Shown here piece after piece: positions 47,991 to 58,766 of a stretch of 64,000 bases of DNA (within the stretch, counting starts at the first letter, position 1; each line of letters begins with the position of its first letter). Made by a program: the position numbers and the translations under genes. Location of the stretch: contig OZ022247.1 in NCBI GenBank assembly GCA_963978895.1, forward strand, positions 2,509,869-2,573,868. The letters are read 5' to 3'. The notes beneath the pieces are model-generated. The model had not been told where the DNA came from, ran no database searches, and saw nothing but the letters and a program-made list of their open reading frames with translations. This DNA is from Erpobdella octoculata (taxonomy: Eukaryota > Annelida > Clitellata > Hirudinida > Erpobdellidae).

Positions 47991-50294
47991 TCAAATCATC
48001 TGAGAGTTTGGTGAAGTCGGAGCATTTTTGCGGTACACCTGTTTCTGTTTCGGTGCCGGCAGAGGTCGCGGAGGGGTCGGACTGTCGATCGGGGAGGGTG
48101 GTAGTTTCGGAGGAGTGCTTGATTCTGCCGGAGAGGGCGGGGATCTCTTTCCTGGAAGTGGTTCAGCCTGATGTGCTGGTGGGTACTGTTGAGGGTATTG
48201 TTGAGGGTATTGTTGAGGTGGAGAACTGGTGCCTATTCCTCTGTACTGGTATGGAGCAGGATTGAGACCCCTGGATGGTGTTGTCATGCCTCCTGGTGTT
48301 GCTATGGGTGTTGCCAACCTTGACCTTCTCTGGGCGATGATCGACGTTTTGTCTGGCTTCTTCTTTTCTTCTGCAACGTCGCAGGAGCAGACACGGCAAG
48401 ACATCAAAATGTTCATGAACATCTGGGCAAACCAGATGGCAAAAAGCAGCCAGGATGCAATCTGTAATAAAATTAAAAAAAATTTAATGAGTTTTTTTGA
48501 AAAAATTGATAAAAATTACTCAAAACTAATTTTTTAAATATTATTGCATTTATGGATTGATCAACCATCCAATCAGCCAGTAAATCAACCAAGCAGCTAG
48601 CAAGTAAATTAACCAAGCAGCTAGCCAATCAGCCAGTAAATCAACTTCATTCGTAATTAAAACAGCTCGATACTACTAACACTGGCAACAACCAAACATC
48701 CGTAGAAACTGTGTCCTCTGACGCCCGTGTCCGTTCCCCTTACGACGTCAAGTTTGCTCCAGAATGCTGTCTCTCCTCGTAGTTCCGAGCATTGATAGCT
48801 GAAATAATATTTTATTTGCTCAGCTGATTATTATTTTTAAAATTGTATAACAATTTATAAAAAGCATTTCAAAATAAAAACATTAGGTTATTGAAATTTG
48901 GTTTGTCTAATGGCACCGTCATTTTAGCATAATTTGACGTTACATTATTAAAACAAAACAAGTTAACAAAAAGATAAAGATAATTAATATATAATTTAGT
49001 TATAAGTAATTCAGATGAAGAATAAAAAATAAAAACAATTTTATTGAATGCTGCAGAATACAAAAGATAAAGATAATTAATATATAATTTAGTTAGAAGT
49101 AATTCAGATGAAGAATAAAAAATAAAAACAATTTTATTGAATCGCTTCTTCAACTAACTTAGATTCTTTACTCAGACCAATTAATGTCTTGTTCGTCTGC
49201 TTGTTGATGTAGAGCAGCGTCTTGCTGCAGAAGTCTGCAAATCCTGCTGTTATAATGCTGGCGCTTGCTATCTCGAAGAACATGATGCAGAAATTGATTA
49301 CGAGGAAAACAGGATTGAAAGCTCTCAAGATGTAGCTGATGTTCCAGTCCAGCATGTCTCTGATTTGCAAATTTAAAACTTAATTAGATAATAATCAATG
49401 ATTATTAATCAGAGGATAAATATTTTTATGTTTAAATGCCAGTGTTATTTGCAAATGGTTATTGGAAAAAAACTTTCATTCAATTAACAAAATTATGTAT
49501 TAAAAGTGATGTTTAATAATTTCAGAGTGTTAATATTTTAAAATAAAATTATTTATACAATTTAAGTGAAAACTACTGTGATTTTACTCAAGACAATGTT
49601 TTAGCCATTGCTTCTTCCAACTCACCCATAAGATCTGCTAGATTCACAGCTCTTCTTCGAATAAATGAGAAGATTAATAATTCCCATGAACATAGCATAG
49701 AAGACATTTACCGCCAAGTTCATGTAGAGAACGTAGAGACATGCTGGTTCATTCCAAGGCCATATCATGTACCTCTCCCAGTTTACGATTTCCGCAAATA
49801 AGATGCATGCTCCGTGAAAATTTCTCTGTTAGAATATTTAATTTTTTTTAGCGCTGTAAGATAAGTCTAGAAGATAAAAAAATTAAATGCCATTGGATTA
49901 TTTATCGTAATTATTTTTCTCCTTTTACATTTGTTTAGAAATAGTTGTTAAGTATCCAAAAAGATATTGTTTGGTTTGATAAAGAAAATGTATAAATTCT
50001 TCAAAATACACTGGTGTTTCCAATCAACTATATTTTAGTTTTATTTGATCTAATTCTAAGCATATCTAATTAATACTCAAGTCTACCTATATCATACTAC
50101 TTCTACCTACTACTACAACTACTACCTACTACTGATTTTGCAATGAGAAAGAACTGACTGCAGCATAACAAGCTTACCAATGTAACTCCAATTGGTATGA
50201 CAACAAAATAACCGAGAAAGGCCGCCGAAAAATATAATATTATTTGTAAAACGATAGCTGAGGTACCTTGGGGTATACAACCCACCGGTGCCAT
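47991..50294 (-). CDS. TMEM179-family multi-pass membrane protein
   Basis: Five coding exons (minus): 50294-50178, 49825-49626, 49359-49159, 48798-48681, 48461-47991. They total 1107 nt, about 368 aa, all joins in phase. Four hydrophobic segments lie near residues 11-39, 67-94, 120-147 and 203-231. Between the first two is the family-like segment HGACILFAE...W, resembling the RGRCLLFTEG region of TMEM179. The third ends ASASIITAGFADFCSKT, resembling the STIVSVGFTMWCDTIT region, and the last is followed by a short basic stretch. The C-terminal tail of about 135 residues is unusual: it is Pro-rich, has a QQYPQQYPQQYPP repeat and many SP/TP sites, and looks cytosolic and disordered. Vertebrate TMEM179 is about 230 aa with a short tail. 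The molecular role of this family is poorly known, and assignment rests on remembered similarity and topology. Confidence 0.75.
48968..49143. repeat. 93-bp tandem duplication in a TMEM179-like intron
   Basis: Two nearly identical units starting AAAGATAAAGATAATTAATA, at about 48970 and 49063. The second ends close to the exon at 49159. Confidence 0.85.
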
Positions 50295-50500
50295 GATCAA
50301 AACAACTACCTATACAGGTGTGTTATAGGGCTGGTTAAAGTCTAACTATCTAACTTAATTTTTAACTATTTAGTTTATTTAAAAAAAATATTATTTAAAT
50401 TATTTGTTTAAATCTATTTTTAAAACCAAAATTTTTAAAGTAAAATTTGTGTTAGATTGGTCTGCTGAATTTAGGTGAATTTGGATCTTTCATCAGAAAA
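50295..50500. promoter_or_regulatory. Compact divergent promoter region, TMEM179-like / MRPL47
   Basis: Only 206 bp separate the two divergent start codons, so both 5' UTRs and core promoters must share this space unless there are distant non-coding exons. No specific element is claimed. Confidence 0.5.
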
Positions 50501-52652
50501 ATGGCGTCCACCTTGATGAAAACATTGCCGCTTGTTCTATCGCAAAATATTTTTAGAAAAGTGATTCCGTCTTGTTCACAAGCATTTAATTGCATAAGCA
50601 AGTTAAATCTACAGACGAGGTAATTTATTTCTTGCTCACTTGCTGATCTAGCTCTCCACTGCTTGGTTTGCCGTGTAATCCTCATTATCGTTCGGTTTGT
50701 TTAACGTAATTTCTTTCTTTTCAGTTTTATTGGGGTATCAAATTTCAGTACATCACAAAGGCATCATGATTTGATGGAATTTTTTGACAAAAAAGAGAAC
50801 TGGGGAGAAAGTTATGTTACTGTTGGTAAGAATATCTAGTGTGCATTTTTAAATTCTGCTATTTCGGCTGCTATAGCTATAAGTGGCTATAACTATAACT
50901 TATAACTGTAAGTTTACTTTAGTTATTACTCTGGCTATAGTTTATTTTAAAATTATTTTTCTGCTGTAGCTCACATTAAGTCAAGCATAAGACAATATTC
51001 CTAGGACGTCCTAGGTATAGGTAATCCTGAGTTATTTTACAATGAATAATTTGTATTTAAGAGTTAAATACAAATTAAATTTTAACCTATGTAACCCCTA
51101 TGAATAATGGTTAGGGAAAATTTTGGGTAAAGGTGGATAAGAGCATAATAAACTATTTTTGTTGTTTTTGATAATATTTTCATTATAATAATTATATATT
51201 TTTAAACTCAATAACATTACCAATTTAATGATCCAAATAGTATTTTTAGATCAACTTGTTTTTAATTCAAACTTTTTAAATAATTTCAGTAACATTAAGA
51301 TTTCTTTCTCAAATTTCCCAGGAAGGCCATGGAGAAAAGACGAACTCAGGCTTAAAAGCAACACTGATCTTCACAAGTTATGGTCAGATATAATTTTTTT
51401 TTATAATAATTCATACAATACATGTATGTGAGAAATTCAAATCAGATATATTTCATGGAAACCAGTATCATAACTACGTCTGCTCTGGTATTTTGAATGA
51501 AACTGTTTTCTGAGATGAGAGCTTTCTTCAAACTTGAATAATTGTTATATATTTTCCTATGTTTTTCCTGCTCTTGTGACTTTATGCTGTGGTTTACAAT
51601 TTATTGTGCTAACTTAATTTTCATTATTTGGTTGTTAGCTACAGCATATTAGTTCTAGCACTAGTATAAGCATGCTGCTGAATTGATAAGTTAACTCTGT
51701 ACTGACCAATAATACTTTGTATTGTAGGTTATTAGTTTAGTGTTATGTACATTTATAACTTTCAAAGTCATTTTCATCTTGGCCGAAAAGCAAAGCGAAA
51801 GGGGAAAACATTTTTTTCCTGGTGATAGTCGGAATAGAAAAAGAAATTATTTCAACAATGAGAATTAGAATGAATGAATGTTTCAAGGGTGCAAATGGAA
51901 ATAGAAATTATTTGTCAAATAATAATGAAATTGGAATTGAAACAGGAACTATTTTAGTTATAGTAAATAAAATTAAATGGAATTTCAATGGTTCAAATAA
52001 AAGAAAATGATAATGAATTTAATACTCTGTGGAGTATCAAATTTAACGAATCTATGGAAAGCAGTTATTATTCTCAAGAATGCAAATTATTTATTTACAA
52101 ATGTAGGATTGTTTGTTTGTTTGTTTTTCTTTGCACTAATGCCAGGTATGTTGTTTGCTATACAGGTACGTTCTCTTAAAAGAAAGAAACATGATCATGA
52201 CAACGGAGGCGGAGTACAATCGCAAACTGGAGCTGTTTCCGAACCCGGAACGATTAGAAAAAGTAGAGGAAAGCATGGAAAACCTGTTGGACGTGGTTCG
52301 AGAAAGGGACAGAGCCTTCAATCTGCTTGAAACCGGAGAAGATGGAGAACCGGGAAAGAGATGGGCCTACAACGCTATCGGCATGGGATACTGGAAGAAA
52401 TGCTCAGAACACTTCAAGCCCATCTACATGAACAACAAAGGCAGAACGTTTGGCGGCTGGTTGAACCGCTACAGGTGCCTGTTTAGAGAGAAGCGACTGA
52501 AAGATAGATCTAGAGTTAAGAGGAGAGCAATGGCTAAAGTGCAATTCATCGAGAAACATATTCCGCATCTGGCCGGTACCATGGAGCCGGACTATTCAGA
52601 AGTCAAACAGCCGTTAATGAGCACAGCAAAAGGACCGGGCGAAACGATTTAG
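50501..52652 (+). CDS. MRPL47: Mitochondrial large ribosomal subunit protein uL29m (L47)
   Basis: A component of the mitochondrial ribosome large subunit. Four coding exons: 50501-50619, 50725-50825, 51322-51382, 52166-52652. They total 768 nt, 255 aa, close to the 250 aa of human MRPL47. The start MASTLMKTLPLVLSQNIFRK is a plausible mitochondrial targeting sequence (basic, hydroxylated, no acidic residues). The family core follows: LMEFFDKKENWGE, then GRPWRKDELRLKSNTDLHKL and WYVLLKERNMIMT, the bacterial L29-like region. The C-terminal MRPL47 extension has PERLEKVEESMENL and a basic helix ending near IEKHIPHLAG. All joins are in phase. Confidence 0.95.
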
Positions 52653-55128
52653 AGTGGCTTTCTTCTCTAAATTTTGTGTGATTTTTAATAAATTTTTAAT
52701 AAATTCTAGTAATTTATCATTACTTTTCTAACTCTCAGGAACATATTTGTAATATTTGTATAAACAAAATGGCTTTGTATACGGAAGTTACAAGGCAGTG
52801 CCAATGATATTAGTACAGCCTATGGAGAAATTTCCTTGATTCAGAGAGAATCACCTAAAGTCAAGAAATGAATTTGACCCTTTCCATGAATTTGCAGTAA
52901 CAATGAATGCAGTTGCTAATGAAAAATTAGCAATCCCACGACGTAGACCATAAAAGCTCTATAGGAGGTGCTCTTTAAATATTCACACTGATTGATTAGT
53001 GGTTTATTCCCCTTGTGCAATTTTATGATTTCTCAAAACCTTCAAAAGCTCATAGAAATGCATGAGAATATATTTAAATTTTATTTTGAAGCTGATTTAT
53101 TATCACCAGCTACTATTGACCAAGTATTAAAATTACACACATTTTTTAAAATTTTAAAAGCTTGCTTGATACCCATAACATTCAACCCCTGCTTGTGTAA
53201 CAAACAGTCCTGTTACTTTCTGCAAGACTGCATCATGTAACAATGAATTCCATGGTGTAGGTTCAAAGCCTTCTACAAGTTCATTGCTTTGATGCTTTGA
53301 AACAACACGACAGGACAACATAACACTAAAAACAATGCAACTAATATGTAGGTTCCAGTATTAAAAAAAGTGTTAAAATTAATAAATTATTAAAATGAAA
53401 TATTAAAAAAAATTATCCAAACTACTAAATGCTATATTTATTTCATATATTAATGTATTACAAGTTCTATACAGTAACTTATTTCGCATTTAACTTCTTG
53501 TTTTAAGTGTTTTATTATTATTTATTTTGCTTATATTGACATTTGTATTACTACACTTGTCCATGTTTAATTTTGATGGATATTCTCTGAAAGTATCGAC
53601 GAAATGAATTACTTTGTTTGAAAACTTCTAAAAGTCTACTTTAGTTTCATCAATGTTGTATTTAATTAATTTGAAATAATTTAGCCATTACCGTGGTTGC
53701 TTGTTACAGTTACAGTTACAGAAATTATTTTCTAAATATGTATGTTAAATAAAAAAAATATGTGACTAATAAAATGTTTAAAACATACAAAAATTATAAA
53801 TATGATTGACCTAAAATAACAACTTTATTGCCTAATATGTTAAAATTCACTAAAATGCACGATTTTAAAAAAATTTCATTTTAAAACTGATATCCCATCA
53901 GCAGCTAGTTTTTAACTAAGATTATAGAAAATTCTCAAACCGAGTCAAGTTTTAAACTATTTTCATTCAAAGGTATTTTGCAAAATAAGTCATGTGATGT
54001 GAAGTTTTTTCTAAGTTCTTTTTCCAAATGGCATAAGGCAAATTTTGTTCTTAAATTTGTGAAAACCAATCAAAGAAGTAAAATGAGAGAAGACAAGCTG
54101 AATGCTTTGTTTCTGGTATTTATGAAAATTAACTCAATGTGGATGACATCATTATCATTTTTGCAAAAACTACCAGAGGTAGATTTTTTAAAAACTAATA
54201 CATTTTAATTACATTTTAGAGAATTAGAGGTTGTAGCCGTAGCATACAGAGCATATTTTAAGTCATCTTTACAATATTTTTATGTTTTAGAAATGAACAC
54301 CTGCCAATGCGTGGCCCCCGATTCCCAAAATCCTGTGTTCAATCAATGGTTGGCGACCAAACCTTAGCGGAACGCCGCGGGCCCGAGTTCCTTTCAGATA
54401 CAAAAGTGTGCCAGAAATGTCTATTGAATTACCTTTATTGGTGAACAGTAATAGCATTTATTTAGAGCGTTGTTTAGGAACTACTGTTGACTTTATGAGA
54501 ATAACAAACTACCTAAAATCGGTATTGAATGAGTCAAAGTTATTTTTTGTTCAATAATCACATATTTTGTTTAGTGTTAACATTTTCACGTACATACAGG
54601 CTCACATTAACTGAGGCGGGGTTGAGCAGCCATTAGTGGTGCTGCGGTTTTGTATTTGTTTTTTAAACAATAGTCAATGACAAGAAAAAAATGGAAGGGG
54701 TAGGTCAATTGAGCTAATATAAAAATTTCTAATGACTTACTTTATTAAGTTTTCTTTTTTGTTTCTAAATAGTTTGTCGTTATTTTTTAGTTTTAGCAAT
54801 TGAATGAAACAAAGTTGACAGTTTCAAGTTTGTAAAGTTATATAAATTAATTTGATTGATTGACTGATTAAAGCTAAAAATTTTAATTATAATTCGTCTG
54901 TGTTTTTTCTATATTAAGATAAAACTTGCTAACGCTTTCCTGGTGTCCAAAAAAGCGCAATTATTAGAGTAAACAATTAAGGTAAGGTATTGTAATGAAA
55001 ACATTTAAATATTTCTTCGGTTGACGACGTCATAACGACGTTTAAAAACAATTTGAAGTTTCAAATTAAATTTAATCGACGTTGCTCTGTCTCCTACTAT
55101 TAGTTGTTTAACTCTCAAGTTATTAAAC
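52653..55128. other. No gene recognised
   Basis: AT-rich intergenic DNA. Frames at 52992-53240 and 53978-54208 are short and unrecognised. The segment just before 55129 (about 55020-55128) matches the 5' flank of LRR-Ig A and is probably promoter or 5' UTR of LRR-Ig B. Confidence 0.4.
55020..55128 (+). promoter_or_regulatory. Duplicated 5' flank of the LRR-Ig genes
   Basis: Blocks such as AACAATTTG.AGTTTCAAATTA, TCGACGTTGCT and TAGTTGTTTAACT...AAATTATTAAACATG are shared in order with about 32765-32861 upstream of LRR-Ig A. The duplication therefore included the upstream region, and its retention suggests a promoter or 5' UTR. Confidence 0.6.
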
Positions 55129-55823
55129 ATGTTAAACATGAAATTTAAATATACCAAAAATGTATTTATTCAGCTGCTGTTGATAATGACTTTCGTTTCA
55201 AACGTTGTTCCAGTTTGTAATCTAGTTTACGATTCTACTAGAGTTATATGTGGAGAAGATTTTTCTGGAAATATAAAAGCAGACGAATGGTCTAAGGTGG
55301 CAAAAGTTTCATTACGTAATCTTAATGTCACAACATCGCAATTTAAGAACGTGACCTCGAATAAGATGGTGAAAGTTGAGAAATTACATGTTGTAGGTTG
55401 TGAAATAGACTTTGAGAATTCCGTTTTCATAAAGAATTCAAACTCTATCGTAATAACAAACAGTAGATTAAAAAATTGTGGACATGGTCAGTTCAGTGGC
55501 GAAATGAAAGAGTTGTTATTGTATAATTCCATTGTTGAAAACTACGAAGGGTCATTTTTCAGAGGAGCCAATGTAGGAACTCTTCGTTTCGTCGACGTCA
55601 CAGTTAAGCAAGAATCCAAGATTATATTTGAAAACTGTTCTGTGGATGTTTTGAAAGTTAAAAATTGTTCATGGATTAACTTTACAGAAGTGTGCAAGCT
55701 TACATCTCTTAAAGAATTGTGGATGTATAGAACTGAAGTCGAGTTTCCAAAAGACTGTTTTAAAGTAAGTTATTAACTATTCTCAGCCAACGTGGTAAAC
55801 AAACATTTTAATAATTGTTTTCA

Positions 55824-55921
<98 letters not shown>

Positions 55922-57131
55922 TAAATGTTTGATTTTCTAGGAGCACAAAGAACTTCATACTCTTTATTTTGATAAAATTGTTTCAAACTGGAATTTCTTA
56001 CCGGACATAAAAAGTCCGTTGAAACGTTTAGCAATTATTAAATGTAATATAACGGAGCTCAAAGGAGAGTGGTTTCAACATATCGGTCCACATCTTGAAG
56101 AATTGAAGGTTGAAGGAAACAACTTTGAATCACTTGCAAGCAATGTTTTCAGAAACTTTAGCAGCCTTAAACACTTATCTCTTCGAAATAACAAACTGAA
56201 AAGCCTTCCTGCTGAATTTTTGGACGTCTTTTCAAAACTTAAAAGAATTAATATAACAGATAATCGATTTGAGTGCAATTGCTCAATAAGCTGGTTCACC
56301 AATAAAAAACTTACTAAACTAAAATTGGAAAATCAAGTTGAGTGTTCAGATAAAGATAAAAAAGAACTTTTATTTAATGGTTCTTTGTGTCCAAGTAATG
56401 CAACATTGCCAGAGAAAACCACACAGCTTGTCTCTCTCGTTTCACCTACAGAAGATTTGAGCAAATCTTTTACAGCAATTTATACAAGTCCAACAAAAAC
56501 GTATCAAACAAATCCTGTAGTTGAGCATTCAGTTGACAATAAGGCTATATCGTCGGAAGAGTTAAGTCACATGACTACCCTTGACCCTGTTTGGTCAAGC
56601 ACTCTAAGATCAATTCGTGGAAATTCTGAAATGGCAAATGAAACCGCTGAAACACATAAAACAACAACCAACGTTGCCAAATCAGTTCCACAAATTCGAA
56701 GTTTTAGAAAATTCATCAATGAGAAAATAAAACAGTTGGTATTGAAATGTTCAGTTTTTGCAGATCCACCAGCAAAAGTTATAATCGAATGTCCAGACGG
56801 TTTTTCAAAATATTTTCCAAACGATAAAATGGATAAATTGTTCAACATTACATACAGAATTAGACACCTGACAAACAAAGAACTTGGACTCTACATTTGT
56901 CGTGCAAAAAATGATCACGGATGGGGCAATGAATCAATTTATGTTGAATTTGAATTAATTGAAGACTCTTTCTCTTTGAAACTTGCATGTTTTCGTGCAT
57001 CCTTAATTTTTAGTTTTTTAGTAGTATTTTTTTTTATCTGTTTAATTTTGGCTAGCAGTTTACTAAAATTTCACCTTGAAGTTTCCATAGATCCATGTTA
57101 CTCAGTAGCCTTAAACTGTTTATTTTGTTAA
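55129..57131 (+). CDS. LRR-Ig cell-surface protein, paralogue B (intact)
   Basis: Not matched to a named gene. Two coding exons, 55129-55764 and 55941-57131, total 1827 nt, 608 aa. The start may instead be the second Met at 55138, which aligns with paralogue A. Signal peptide is about residues 10-28 (FIQLLLIMTFVSNVVP). A degenerate leucine-rich region fills the N-terminal half, with clearer LRRs near residues 240-315 (LKHLSLRNNKLKSLPAEF). An LRR C-terminal cap lies at about 320-363 (NRFECNCSISWF...LCPSN). A Ser/Thr-rich linker follows, then one Ig-like domain at about 463-553 with Cys in LVLKCSVF and LYICRAKNDHGWGN. A transmembrane helix at about 560-588 precedes a tail of about 20 residues. 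Many N-x-S/T sites fit an extracellular receptor or adhesion role. That role is inference from architecture. Confidence 0.85.
55826..55917. repeat. (TA)n microsatellite in the LRR-Ig B intron
   Basis: About 45 TA repeats occupy half of the single intron. The equivalent intron of paralogue A has none. Confidence 0.95.
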
Positions 57132-57419
57132 TGCTGGTGCAGTAATTTAGAAGTTTGACTATTTTATAACAAAAACTCGTTTATAAGTTGTTTTTAAGCA
57201 TATTTACATTAATTAAGGTTTTTTTTAGAAGATTGGTAATTAATTTCAAATGTTTTTGCTCGTGTTATTTTTTGTTAAATTTTTTCTTAAAAATTTGTTT
57301 TTAATAAACAGATATAGCACTTGGTTGGAACATTATTTAAGATCTACAATCGACTCCATGCAAAATTTATCCGCTTCCTTCAAAATGCTCCCAAAAATTA
57401 TTTTCGAACCCGAATAAAA

Positions 57420-57610
57420 CCGAACGTTTGGAAACCACTTTTCAACTCCGCTTCGCTAATTGCGAGCCAGTCCCAAGCCTGGAGAAAGAAGGAGGGAAAA
57501 GTAAAAAGGATCAAATTCTGATCCACGACAGGAAGTACTTAAGTGTTTCCTACATACAGCCATTAGAGTCTCAAAACACCTGGTGTAAAAGACTATAAAC
57601 TATTATAAAA
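57420..57610 (-). repeat. Dispersed SINE-like repeat, copy 2 (inverted)
   Basis: In reverse complement it shares, in order, ATAATAGTTTATAGTC, TTTTGAGACTC, GTATGTAGGAAA, AAGTACTTCCTGTC, CCAGGCTTGGGACTGG and CTCGCAATTAGC with the copy at 9765-9990. A short further piece lies near 59798-59850. Confidence 0.65.
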
Positions 57611-57716
57611 AAACCACTTTTCAAATGTGCTGTTTTCGGAACACCGAAAAATTTAAATCAATGCAGGAATTTTTAAAGCAAAAATTTATTTAGGTTACAT
57701 ATTCTGTTTGTGTGTG

Positions 57717-57954
57717 TGTTTGTGTATGTATGTATGTATGTATGTATGTATGTATGTATGTATGTATGTATGTATGTATGTATGTATGTATGTATGTATG
57801 TATGTATGTATGTATGTATGTATGTATGTATGTATGTATGTATGTATGTATGTATGTATGTATGTATGTATGTATGTATGTATGTATGTATGTATGTATG
57901 TATGTATGTATGTATGTATGTATGTATGTATGTATGTATGTATGTATGTATGTA

Positions 57955-57997
<43 letters not shown>
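57717..57997. repeat. (TATG)n microsatellite followed by (TG)n
   Basis: About 60 tandem TATG units (57724-57960), then a (TG)n run to about 57997. Open in all frames, which explains the apparent long reading frames. Confidence 0.97.
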
Positions 57998-58766
57998 CTT
58001 TCTCTGTACGCAAATCTTGCAAGTAAAATTTAACCATCTTTTTGACTAGCTAGGAAGCTGAAACTTTCATCATAGCTTTATATTGGACGGCAATACATGA
58101 TTCAATTAAAAAAAAAAAAAAAAAAAACAAACGTAATTTGAACATCTTTTGTATTTCTAAATTGAGTGTATTTGAAATTAAAGTTTGTGTTAAAGAACTC
58201 GTTTTTCCTTTACTTGTTTAAGCAAAAAAAATCCTAATATCCAATCACGTTGAAACTCGGACAAAAACGTATGAGATATCAAAAACACTCCATTTCAATT
58301 TTTAATAAATTTTACGATCATTTGTTTGGCTCTCACTGACATTGTTTGTGAGGGGCGTTTATTACAAAAACTGGGTGATCGACTGAAAATATGTACAGGT
58401 GTGAAGCCGTGTTCCAGGTAAATCGTTAACGAAATAGATAAAAATCACTCGTCGGATCAATAAATAAATAAATAAATAAATAAAATTAAAACAGTTTGAT
58501 GACGTCACGCTAACGATCATGAAAAAATATATTTTACCATCGTTATGTAAAACAGCTCTTTTTTAATAAATGCTTGGAGAAGCTCTTCTAGAGAAAACTC
58601 TGTAGAAGAGCCCACCAACCAATGAACAACATTCTTTCATGAGGCAAGGGTGGTTATTCACAAATCATCTTGCTACGAAATGATTAAAAATTGCGTGAAT
58701 AAAAATAGAACGATAAACGTAAGGTGTATTCGTCAGTCTGTTTATTCGTTTCCGGTGTTGGCCATT

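Noticed and set aside
48008..48537. Plus-strand frames of 85-102 aa opposite the TMEM179-like last exon
   Set aside because: Shadows of the proline-rich exon on the other strand, without splice-consistent partners.
52992..54208. Short plus-strand frames between MRPL47 and LRR-Ig B
   Set aside because: Under 85 aa, AT-driven composition, no recognised motif, and no splice-linked partners found.
57690..58049. Several overlapping frames of more than 100 aa (repeating MYVC / IHTY)
   Set aside because: They are translations of the (TATG)n/(TG)n microsatellite, open in all frames on both strands.
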